A stretch of DNA of 64,000 nt from Meiothermus rufus DSM 22234 (GTDB lineage: Bacteria; Deinococcota; Deinococci; Deinococcales; Thermaceae). Where the stretch lies: positions 1 through 64,000 of the forward strand of contig NZ_AUHY01000005.1 of the NCBI RefSeq assembly GCF_000423425.1, given 5' to 3'. Positions 24,998 to 31,840 of this stretch are shown here, one piece after another. The translations under genes were made by a program, and so were the position numbers. Under the pieces are notes generated by a model. That model searched no databases, had not been told where the DNA came from, and saw only the letters and a program-made list of their open reading frames with translations. Every line of letters begins with the position of its first letter. Within the stretch, counting starts at the first letter, position 1.

Positions 24998-26037
24998 ACG
25001 CCGCCGAAAGCAAGTTGTTCCAGGAAGCCCACCAGGCCCCCAGCGTGGTGGAGCAGACCCTGCGGGAAAATCAACGCGAGATCGCCCAGCTAGGGGCCTT
25101 TTTGCGCCGCCACCCTCCCCCTTTCGTCCTCACCGTGGCCCGGGGCAGCTCCGACCACGCCGCCTTATACGGCAAGTACCTCTTCGAGACCCTACTGGGC
25201 CGGGTCTGTTCCCCGGCCACCCCTTCCGTGCACACCGTCTATGGGCAGCGCCTAGCCCTAAACCGGGCTTTGCTCATCGCCATCTCCCAGTCGGGCCAGA
25301 GCCCCGACCTGATCGAGGTTACCCGCCAGGCCCGGCGCGAGGGGGCCCTTACCCTGGCCTTGGTCAACCAGAGCGAATCCCCCCTGGCCCAGGCTGCCGA
25401 GGTGGTGCTGCCCCTTCTGGCCGGCCCCGAGGAGGCCGTGGCCGCCAGCAAAAGTTACCTGGCCTCGGTGGCCCTGCTGGCCCAGCTCGCCGCCGCCTGG
25501 GCCGAGGACAAACCCCTCCAGGAAGCCCTGGCCCGGCTGCCCGAGGCCTTGCACCAGGCCCTACAAGCCGACTGGCAAGCCGGCCTCGAGGCCCTCTTGG
25601 AGGCCGAGCGCGGCCTGGTGGTGGGCCGGGGTTACGCCTTTGCCGTGGCCCAGGAGCTGGCCCTCAAGCTCAAGGAGACCAGCGCCTTCCAGGCCGAGGC
25701 CCTCTCCGCCGCCGAGCTTTGGCACGGCCCACTGGCCCTGGTCGAGGAGGGTTTTCCCCTGCTGGTGCTGGCCCCGCGGGATAAACCCCTGCCCGGCCTA
25801 CTGGAGGGGCTAGAAACCCTGCGGGGCAAGGAGGCGCACCTGCTGGTGGCCTCCTCCGAGGCCGAGGCGTTGGCCCTGGCCCATACCCCGCTGCCCCTGC
25901 CCATCCGGCTTTACCCGGTGCTCGACCCTATCCTGCTGGCCCAGGCCTTCTACCCCTTCGCGGTTCAGCTCGCCCTGGCCCGGGGCCGCAACCCCGACGC
26001 TCCGCGCCACCTGTCCAAGGTCACCCGCACCCGGTAG
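24994..26037 (+). CDS. SIS-domain sugar isomerase, probable glucosamine-6-phosphate deaminase (NagB-II type)
   Basis: A 347-residue protein with two SIS modules, like the isomerase half of GlmS without the glutaminase half. ARGSSDHA near residue 46, SQSGQSPD near 92 and VAASKSY near 148 are sugar-phosphate-binding loops; the C-terminus PRHLSKVTRT is the family hallmark. It starts at GTG 24994 inside the nagA stop. Following NagA it most likely deaminates glucosamine 6-phosphate to fructose 6-phosphate; no hexamer-type NagB is present. Confidence 0.85.
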   Translation: MNAAESKLFQEAHQAPSVVEQTLRENQREIAQLGAFLRRHPPPFVLTVARGSSDHAALYGKYLFETLLGRVCSPATPSVHTVYGQRLALNRALLIAISQSGQSPDLIEVTRQARREGALTLALVNQSESPLAQAAEVVLPLLAGPEEAVAASKSYLASVALLAQLAAAWAEDKPLQEALARLPEALHQALQADWQAGLEALLEAERGLVVGRGYAFAVAQELALKLKETSAFQAEALSAAELWHGPLALVEEGFPLLVLAPRDKPLPGLLEGLETLRGKEAHLLVASSEAEALALAHTPLPLPIRLYPVLDPILLAQAFYPFAVQLALARGRNPDAPRHLSKVTRTR

Positions 26038-26046
26038 GATTAGGGC

Positions 26047-26919
<873 letters not shown>

Positions 26920-26993
26920 CCCTGCTGTACAACCACGTAACGCCATCGGCCTACGCTTTGGTCAAATATCACAACCTCCACCCGCGCAAAGGC

Positions 26994-27090
26994 TATACTT
27001 AGCCCTGGAGTTCGGGAATTGGCCCGCTCCCTCGAGGCCCTAAGCCCTCTGCACTACCCATACCGCACCTATACCCATATCCCGGTGCGG
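26994..27090 (+). promoter_or_regulatory. Pilin promoter -10 and long leader with hairpin
   Basis: TATACT at 26994-26999 is the best -10 in the 190-nt gap before the pilin gene; no good -35 is visible. The leader of roughly 100 nt ends in a hairpin with a perfect 7-bp stem (27063-27069 with 27084-27090, 14-nt loop) just upstream of the TAGGAGAAA ribosome site, a position suited to translational or attenuation control. Confidence 0.45.
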
Positions 27091-27109
27091 CCCCTTTAGG
27101 AGAAAGACC

Positions 27110-27490
27110 ATGAAGAAAAGCGGTTTCACCCTGATCGAGCTTCTGATTGTGATTGCCATCATCGGCATCCTGGCCGCGGTGCTGGTACCCAACCTGCTCA
27201 ACGCCCGCCGCACCGCCCAGGTTCGCGCCGAGGAGGCCTACGCCCAGAACGTCTATAAGGCCGCCAACGCTGCCATCGCGGAAGACCCCAACATCGCTGC
27301 AACTGAAATTCAGAAAAGCTGCAAAAATGGCTATTCAGTTGCTATCACTGGCGGTGGTACCTACGATGCAGGTAGCGCTCCTGGAACAATCTCAAATGGG
27401 GGCGATTGCAATGTTACCTACAATGCCACAACGCAGACTGTAAGCGTTACCTACAACGGAGCCACGAGCCCTGCAAAAACCATCCCATAA
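27110..27490 (+). CDS. Type IV pilin (major-pilin-like)
   Basis: A 126-residue prepilin: a short basic leader MKKSG, the prepilin peptidase site G/FTLIEL, a hydrophobic helix to about residue 30, then a small globular domain with two cysteines (KSCKNG and GGDCNV) likely to form a disulfide. It would be cleaved by the PilD encoded at 40.0 kb and assembled by PilF. Strong TAGGAGAAA ribosome site. The second half is markedly poorer in G+C than the first (25 of 60 bases at 27301-27360 against 43 of 60 at 27181-27240). Confidence 0.93.
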   Translation: MKKSGFTLIELLIVIAIIGILAAVLVPNLLNARRTAQVRAEEAYAQNVYKAANAAIAEDPNIAATEIQKSCKNGYSVAITGGGTYDAGSAPGTISNGGDCNVTYNATTQTVSVTYNGATSPAKTIP

Positions 27491-27508
27491 GGTATCAATC
27501 TTCTATCT

Positions 27509-27537
27509 TGGGTGGGATTGGGTTGCAATCCCACCCA
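27509..27537 (+). repeat. Strong intercistronic hairpin between the two pilin genes
   Basis: A perfect 12-bp stem (27509-27520 with 27526-27537) closes a 5-nt loop between the tandem pilin genes. No T tract follows, so it is more likely an mRNA-stabilising or processing structure that raises the level of the first pilin than a full terminator. Confidence 0.7.
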
Positions 27538-27559
27538 TTCCCACATAAGGAGCACCCCG

Positions 27560-27913
27560 ATGCAGCAAAGAGGCTTCACGCTCATCGAACTGCTGATCGT
27601 GATAGCCATCATTGGAATTCTCGCTGCCGTACTGGTGCCTAGCTTGCTAGGTGCCAGGCGAACCGCCGAAGACCGCGCCGCCCTAGCCCATGCCCAGAAT
27701 GTCTCCAAAGCGGCCTTTGCCTATGTGGCCGAAGACCCCAGCCGGTCGGTTATTACCACCAACAATTGCACCGGGGGATACACAGCGGGCGGCTATATTG
27801 CGCCAAGCCCAGGCTCATCTGTAAGTGCCTGTACCGTATCGGACTCCAACAATGATGGCATCCCGGAAGTTTCGGTTACAAGCCGGTTGGGAACCACCTA
27901 TACCCTACCCTAA
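27560..27913 (+). CDS. Second type IV pilin, paralogue of the upstream gene
   Basis: A 117-residue prepilin beginning MQQRGFTLIEL with nearly the same N-terminal helix as the upstream pilin but a different globular half, again with two cysteines (NNCTGG and SACTVS). AAGGAG precedes ATG 27560; an in-frame upstream extension is ruled out because it covers the hairpin and ribosome site. The tandem pair could encode two alternative filaments, as Thermus does with PilA4 and PilA5, but this is inference. A terminator follows. Confidence 0.92.
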   Translation: MQQRGFTLIELLIVIAIIGILAAVLVPSLLGARRTAEDRAALAHAQNVSKAAFAYVAEDPSRSVITTNNCTGGYTAGGYIAPSPGSSVSACTVSDSNNDGIPEVSVTSRLGTTYTLP

Positions 27914-27933
27914 AGCACTAGATGCCTTAGTGG

Positions 27934-27961
27934 GCCTCCCTTGCGGGAGGCTCGTTCTTTT
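27934..27961 (+). terminator. Terminator of the pilin operon
   Basis: GCCTCCC (27934-27940), loop TTGC and GGGAGGC (27945-27951) are followed by a T-rich tail ending in four T residues. Confidence 0.88.
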
Positions 27962-28002
27962 ACCCCCCGGACTCCCACGCCGCAAACTTGCTCGGGAGAA
28001 TA

Positions 28003-28419
28003 TCATCCATAGACCCGCCCTCGACGGCGGATGTCCTCTAATATTGGCCGCCGCTCTTCTTGCAAATAGGCATACTCTTTCAGCACACGGATTTCAAACA
28101 AATCGCAGCGGAGCCGATTCGCACAATACACGCGCCAACCCTGCGTCACGACTCTAGCCCTAAGCGCTGGGGGCGCAGTGGCTAAATCCACCAGGTCAAC
28201 CTCAGGCTGGGACTCCTGGAGCACAACCAAATCCTGGGCTAACACAAACAGCGCCCAGGGGTCGTAGGGCGCGCTGCCCAAAACAGCAATATCCAGGTCG
28301 CTACCGGGCTGGGCCTGCCCTTCGGCCTGGGAGCCAAAAAGGTATATGGCCAGTGGCGACAGCCGCTCTCGGATAAGGGCGACAATGGATTCCAGGGTCT
28401 CACCAGCCAGGGTCGCCAT
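28003..28419 (-). CDS. MNT-type nucleotidyltransferase (MntA-like antitoxin), orphan
   Basis: A 138-residue minimal nucleotidyltransferase. GSQAEGQ at residues 29-35 and PGSDLDIAVL near 38-47 form the catalytic GS-x10-D-x-D signature. In MNT/HepT systems this protein AMPylates and silences the HepT toxin. No HepT gene follows; the pilin terminator lies directly downstream. Start ATG 28419 is 6 nt after TAGAAT (28426-28431). Its upstream edge abuts the duplicated rhomboid tail. Confidence 0.8.
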   Translation of the reverse strand: MATLAGETLESIVALIRERLSPLAIYLFGSQAEGQAQPGSDLDIAVLGSAPYDPWALFVLAQDLVVLQESQPEVDLVDLATAPPALRARVVTQGWRVYCANRLRCDLFEIRVLKEYAYLQEERRPILEDIRRRGRVYG

Positions 28420-28457
28420 AGCGCCATTCTATCAGCCCTGCACCCCGCCCCTGCGCT

Positions 28458-28557
28458 TCAGCGCCGCTGCCATCCAGGTTTTGGCGCACCGCACGCAAAC
28501 CACCAAGTAAGCACCGCCCCCGCCACAAAAACCGCCAATATGCGCCCAGAAAGCGAC
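28458..28557 (-). pseudogene. Duplicated 3' end of the rhomboid protease gene
   Basis: The region from about 28420 to 28557 aligns by eye with 29366-29503, the tail of the intact rhomboid gene, with only scattered substitutions and one or two indels. In the fragment the reading FVAGAVLTWWF and GAPKPGWQRR corresponds to FVAGVVLIRWF and GAPKPGRQRR of the real gene, ending at the equivalent stop (28458 against 29404). The rest of the gene is missing. The two copies flank the MNT/HepT pair. Confidence 0.75.
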
Positions 28558-28580
28558 ACCTTGGGGCCAGCGCAGCTAGG

Positions 28581-28610
28581 CCCCTTTCCAGCCGAAAAGC
28601 TGAAAAGGGG
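28581..28610. repeat. Inverted repeat upstream of the MNT/HepT operon
   Basis: CCCCTTT (28581-28587) pairs with AAAGGGG (28604-28610), with an inner CAGC/GCTG stem (28589-28592 with 28599-28602). It lies between the truncated rhomboid copy and the MNT start, and could be an old terminator or the edge of the inserted segment. Confidence 0.5.
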
Positions 28611-28653
28611 GCACAGACATTCGGTGCTCCTTAAGGCTAAAATAAAACCAACC

Positions 28654-28953
28654 ATGGCTTTGTCAGCGCCCGTCCCTACCCAGGCCCTGGCGGAGATCTG
28701 CCAGCGGTACGGGGTTCGGCGGCTCCTCTTCTTCGGCTCCTTTGCGCGGGGAGAGGCCGACGAGGAAAGCGACCTGGACCTCCTGGTGGAGTTCTTCCCC
28801 GGGCGCACCCCGGGCCTGGGTTTCGTCAGACTTCAGAAGGAGCTGGCCCTCCTTTTCGGACGCAAGGTAGATCTTCACACCCCGGGAAGCCTGAGCCCTT
28901 ACCTCCGGGAAGCGGTTCTGAGGGAGGCCCGCCCCCTGCATGAGGCGGCGTAG
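28654..28953 (+). CDS. mntA: MNT-type nucleotidyltransferase antitoxin (MntA-like)
   Basis: A 99-residue minimal nucleotidyltransferase with GSFARGEADEESDLDLLV near residues 30-47, the full GS-x10-D-x-D catalytic motif. It starts at ATG 28654, 10 nt after TAAAAT (28638-28643); in-frame upstream sequence crosses the hairpin and lacks family features. It overlaps the HepT gene by 14 nt, the classic arrangement of an MNT/HepT toxin-antitoxin pair in which the enzyme AMPylates HepT. Confidence 0.88.
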   Translation: MALSAPVPTQALAEICQRYGVRRLLFFGSFARGEADEESDLDLLVEFFPGRTPGLGFVRLQKELALLFGRKVDLHTPGSLSPYLREAVLREARPLHEAA

Positions 28954-29302
28954 CCTTTCCGATCGCGTCCGGCTCCTGCACATGCGGGACGCCTGCAGGC
29001 GCGCCCTGGAAATCGCCCAGGGCAAAGACCTCAGCGCCCTTTCGCCCGAGGAGGAAGCGTCCCTCGCCCTCGTTCGCCTTCTGGAGATTCTCGGTGAAGC
29101 GGCCAGGGGCGTTTCCGAGGACCTCAAGAGCCTTCAGCCCGAAATCCCCTGGCGGGAGATCGTGGCCACCCGCAATCTCCTTATCCACGAGTACTTCGGC
29201 GTGGACATGGAGGTGGTGGCAGCCATTCTCGAACAAGACCTTCCCTCCCTGCTGGAGCGTTTGGAAGCTATCCTGCAAACCATGGACCATTCTGGGCCTT
29301 AG
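28940..29302 (+). CDS. hepT: HepT-like ribonuclease toxin (DUF86)
   Basis: A 120-residue all-helical HEPN protein. The catalytic RNLLIH, with Arg and His in the R-x4-6-H pattern, followed by EYFGVD, lies at residues 78-88. ILGEAARGVSEDL in the middle is the conserved DUF86 helix. It starts inside the end of mntA, so the toxin is translated only with its neutraliser. The pair sits between an intact rhomboid gene and a broken copy of its tail, consistent with recent insertion. Confidence 0.9.
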   Translation: MRRRSLSDRVRLLHMRDACRRALEIAQGKDLSALSPEEEASLALVRLLEILGEAARGVSEDLKSLQPEIPWREIVATRNLLIHEYFGVDMEVVAAILEQDLPSLLERLEAILQTMDHSGP

Positions 29303-29403
29303 GCAGGGAGGCTTTTGGCAGGCTCAACCGCGCCTCCAGGCCAAACTTCAGGTAGGCTAGCCACAGCGCTATGGCTATCAGCCCTGCACCCCGCCCCTGC
29401 GCT

Positions 29404-30048
29404 TCAGCGCCGCTGCCGTCCAGGTTTTGGCGCCCCACGCTCGAACCACCGAATGAGCACCACCCCCGCCACAAAACCGCCGATGTGTGCCCAGAAGGCG
29501 ATGCCCTCCTCGCCCATAAAATCGCCCACAAACTGGATTAGAAGCCAGTAGCCCAGGTAAAGAATGGCTGGAATGGGTACAGGAATCCAGCCCACCAGCG
29601 AGAGGATCAGGGCCCTGGGGTACAGCACAATATAAGCGCCCAGCAGGGCCGAGATGGCCCCTGAGGCCCCAATCATGGGCACGTCGCTGGAAAAGCCGCT
29701 CACCAGGCCCTGAATTAACGCTGCAGCAACCCCGCCCAGCAGGTAGAACAACAAAAAACGCCCGTGGCCCAGGCGGTCTTCGATGTTGTCGCCGAAGACC
29801 CACAAAAACCACATATTGCCCAGAATGTGTAAAAGGCTACCGTGCAAAAACATGCTGCTGAAGAGCGTGATCCACTCGCCAAAGGGATCGGCCATAAAGC
29901 GGGCCGGCACAAAGCCATAGGCCCCGATCACCACGGCGGGGTCGGTGAGGCCAAAGGTGTACACAAAGCCCACAAGGTTCAGCACCACCAGCAGATAGAC
30001 CATATACGGGCGGCGGTGGGCCCGGTTGATGTCGTGCAGCGGGAACAT
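29404..30048 (-). CDS. Rhomboid family intramembrane serine protease
   Basis: A 214-residue membrane protease with six predicted helices. The catalytic dyad is Ser129 in GASGAIS and His188 in HIGGF; Asn78 (HILGNMWF) supplies the oxyanion site. Such enzymes cleave transmembrane segments; the substrate is unknown. ATG 30048 is 6 nt after TAACCT (30055-30060). The C-terminal RWFERGAPKPG tail is the portion duplicated at 28.5 kb. Confidence 0.92.
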   Translation of the reverse strand: MFPLHDINRAHRRPYMVYLLVVLNLVGFVYTFGLTDPAVVIGAYGFVPARFMADPFGEWITLFSSMFLHGSLLHILGNMWFLWVFGDNIEDRLGHGRFLLFYLLGGVAAALIQGLVSGFSSDVPMIGASGAISALLGAYIVLYPRALILSLVGWIPVPIPAILYLGYWLLIQFVGDFMGEEGIAFWAHIGGFVAGVVLIRWFERGAPKPGRQRR

Positions 30049-30073
30049 GCCCACAGGTTACAGCAAGAACAGC

Positions 30074-30096
30074 AAAAAACCCCCGCCAAGCGGGGG
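30074..30096 (-). terminator. Terminator of hsp20
   Basis: CCCCCGC (30080-30086) and GCGGGGG (30090-30096) with a 3-nt loop, followed on the minus strand by six T residues. Confidence 0.88.
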
Positions 30097-30115
30097 CAGG
30101 TGGTGGTTACAAACT

Positions 30116-30529
30116 TTAGGGATTGACCCGTACCTCAATGCGGCGGGGCTGGGCCGCTTCGGCCTTGGGGATATCGAGGTAGAGGATGCCGTGCTTGAAG
30201 GTGGCCTCAATTTTACCTAGGTCGAAGGTATTGGGAATAACGAAGCTGCGCTCGAACTTACCGTAAGGCCCCTCGAGCCGCCACTGGTTGGCATTTTCCG
30301 GCTTGTTGAAGGGGCGCTCGGCCCGGATGGTGAGGGTGTTGTTCTCAGCGGTTACCTCGACCTGCGAGGGCTCCACACCCGGCAGGTAAACGGCCAGGTG
30401 CACGCCCTGGGCATCCTCGAGCGCGTCCACCAAGGGGGTATGGGCGCTTTCAGCGGTGGGGGTGAAAAAGTTGCGCAGCAGTGCGTTTTGCAGTTGTTCA
30501 ATCTCGCGGAAAGGGTTGTATCGAATCAT
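30116..30529 (-). CDS. Small heat-shock protein, Hsp20/alpha-crystallin family
   Basis: A 137-residue holdase chaperone. After an N-terminal arm (MIRYNPFREIEQL) the alpha-crystallin domain spans about 40-125, with VYLPGVE and GRLxxAxF-like positions represented by KIEATFKHGILYLDIPK; the C-terminal PRRIEV provides the IxI-type oligomer contact. AAGGAGG precedes ATG 30529. It is transcribed alone from a HAIR-controlled promoter and ends at a terminator. Confidence 0.94.
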   Translation of the reverse strand: MIRYNPFREIEQLQNALLRNFFTPTAESAHTPLVDALEDAQGVHLAVYLPGVEPSQVEVTAENNTLTIRAERPFNKPENANQWRLEGPYGKFERSFVIPNTFDLGKIEATFKHGILYLDIPKAEAAQPRRIEVRVNP

Positions 30530-30551
30530 AGCAACCTCCTTTACGTAGGAG

Positions 30552-30581
30552 AGTATAAAACTTGAGTGTACTATTGTCAAG
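30552..30581 (-). promoter_or_regulatory. hsp20 promoter overlapped by a HAIR (HspR) operator
   Basis: Minus-strand TTGACA (30575-30580), 17-nt spacer and TATACT (30552-30557) make a near-consensus promoter. The plus-strand CTTGAGT-N7-TGTCAAG at 30561-30581 matches the HAIR inverted repeat bound by the HspR repressor, and covers the -35 and most of the spacer. HspR is known to control hsp20 and clpB in Deinococcus. Confidence 0.8.
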
Positions 30582-30601
30582 TAGTTTTAGTAGTTTATAG
30601 A

Positions 30602-31048
30602 TTAGACCAGCCTGACGGATAGCCCTTCGGCCTGCGCCGCCCCGGCCTGGTCACGGTCTGCTGTCCAGAACTCCAGCGCCCCAACCTCGAGGCCGCTTAC
30701 CCGAACCACCACCAGGGCCGTGGCCAGTTGTAGGGCATCGTAGGCCCGCAGCTTATAGCGCAAAAGGAGGCGTTTGGCCTCACGGTACACCGGGGGTTTG
30801 GGCGATACCAGGCGGTACTGCAGCGCGGTGTGAGCCTCCAACACCTCCACGGCCAGGCGCACCTCCTCCGCACTGAAAACCCCGCTTCGTTGCTTCATGC
30901 GGAAGGCGGAAACCGCCTCTACTGGGGTTAAGGCGCTCGTGAGTATCACCCTCGTCTCTTCCAGCCGGGCCACCACAGCCCCGGCCCCGGGCTCCTGGGG
31001 ATCGTAGCGCTTGATGAGGGCCGAGGTATCCAGGTACGGAGGGATCAC
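30602..31048 (-). CDS. PIN-domain ribonuclease toxin (VapC-like)
   Basis: A 148-residue PIN protein. Acidic active-site residues appear in YLDTSAL (Asp7), PVEAVSA (Glu near 43), AYDALQLA (Asp near 104) and TADRDQ (Asp near 128). It starts 4 nt inside the antitoxin gene. VapC toxins cleave tRNA or rRNA when the antitoxin is lost. It ends just upstream of the hsp20 promoter. Confidence 0.88.
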   Translation of the reverse strand: MIPPYLDTSALIKRYDPQEPGAGAVVARLEETRVILTSALTPVEAVSAFRMKQRSGVFSAEEVRLAVEVLEAHTALQYRLVSPKPPVYREAKRLLLRYKLRAYDALQLATALVVVRVSGLEVGALEFWTADRDQAGAAQAEGLSVRLV

Positions 31049-31335
31049 CGACCCTCCCGTCCCTCGATAACCGCCTGGGACAGCCCCAATCTGCGCTTCC
31101 CTACCCGTGCCAGATAAAGCTGAAAAACTTCCTGGGCTTTAGCCGGTGTGCAGGGGCGCTCCGGAAACTCCAGCAAGCCCTCCTGCGCCAGGTTGAGCAA
31201 CACGGGGGCTTCTTCCTCCGGGAGAAGGTCGAGGCTCAGGCGAATGATTTCGGCCTCGGTACGCCCGGTCGCTTGCGCCAGACGCTTGAGCTTGGCGTCT
31301 TCTTCTGGTGTCAGGTAAACTTGCTTGCGGAGCAT
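31045..31335 (-). CDS. Ribbon-helix-helix antitoxin (VapB-like)
   Basis: A 96-residue protein whose first 35 residues fit a ribbon-helix-helix DNA-binding domain: MLRKQVYLTPEEDAKL forms the strand and first helix, TGRTEAEIIRLSL the turn and second helix. The C-terminal part would bind the PIN toxin. It overlaps vapC by 4 nt. The ATG at 31335 lies 8 nt after TATATT (31344-31349) inside a pair of direct repeats, which fits autoregulation. Confidence 0.82.
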   Translation of the reverse strand: MLRKQVYLTPEEDAKLKRLAQATGRTEAEIIRLSLDLLPEEEAPVLLNLAQEGLLEFPERPCTPAKAQEVFQLYLARVGKRRLGLSQAVIEGREGR

Positions 31336-31353
31336 ACATCATAAATATACATC
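31334..31353 (-). promoter_or_regulatory. vapBC promoter with direct-repeat operator
   Basis: ATACATC occurs at 31334-31340 and 31347-31353, 13 bp apart, bracketing the minus-strand -10 TATATT (31344-31349). Ribbon-helix-helix repressors usually bind such short repeats over their own promoter. Confidence 0.5.
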
Positions 31354-31387
31354 AGGCCACCCCTCAGCGCTGGGGAGGGATGGCCTG
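31353..31387 (-). terminator. Possible terminator of the clpB-trxC operon
   Basis: CAGGCCA (31353-31359) pairs with TGGCCTG (31381-31387) and an inner CCCC/GGGG stem (31360-31363 with 31372-31375). The minus-strand sequence that follows is AT-rich but lacks a clean T run. Confidence 0.4.
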
Positions 31388-31410
31388 TGCTCCACTGGAG
31401 GAGCCGCTTG

Positions 31411-31833
31411 CTAGAGGTGGGGCTGGAGTTTTTGCAGGAGCATATGCTTGGGCGCGGCCCCCACAATGCGCTCAACCGGCTGGCCGTTTTTGAACAGGAT
31501 CAGGGTGGGGATGCCCTGCACGTGGTAGGCGCTCTGGGCCAGGGGGTGATGATCCACGTTCAGCTTGACCACCTTGAGCCGGCCAGCGTACTCGCGGGCG
31601 ATCTCCTCGAGCACCGGGGCAATCATCTTGCAGGGCCCGCACCACTCGGCCCAGAAATCCACCAGCACCGGCACGCTGGCCTGAAGCTCGGGGGTCAGGC
31701 CCTGGGTGGCGTTCACCAGCCAGGGCAGGGGCTTTTTGCAGGCCCCGCAGACCGGAACCTGGCCTGTGGGGGGGTTGCCCAAGCGGTTTTTTGCACCGCA
31801 GTGGATACAGGTGATGATGTTGTCGCTTGCCAT
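31411..31833 (-). CDS. trxC: Thioredoxin with N-terminal zinc ribbon (thioredoxin 2 type)
   Basis: A 140-residue disulfide reductase. The N-terminus carries two CxxC pairs, Cys9/Cys12 and Cys29/Cys32, the zinc ribbon seen in TrxC; the redox site WCGPC is at residues 64-68 and the cis-proline in GIPTL near 106. It starts 7 nt after the clpB stop, so it is expressed with the disaggregase under heat-shock control, coupling refolding and thiol repair. The zinc-ribbon type is itself associated with oxidative stress. Confidence 0.93.
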   Translation of the reverse strand: MASDNIITCIHCGAKNRLGNPPTGQVPVCGACKKPLPWLVNATQGLTPELQASVPVLVDFWAEWCGPCKMIAPVLEEIAREYAGRLKVVKLNVDHHPLAQSAYHVQGIPTLILFKNGQPVERIVGAAPKHMLLQKLQPHL

Positions 31834-31840
31834 AATCGTT

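Noticed and set aside
28540-28653. An N-terminal extension of the MNT protein
   Set aside because: It covers the hairpin and the duplicated rhomboid tail, and the family begins near ATG 28654.
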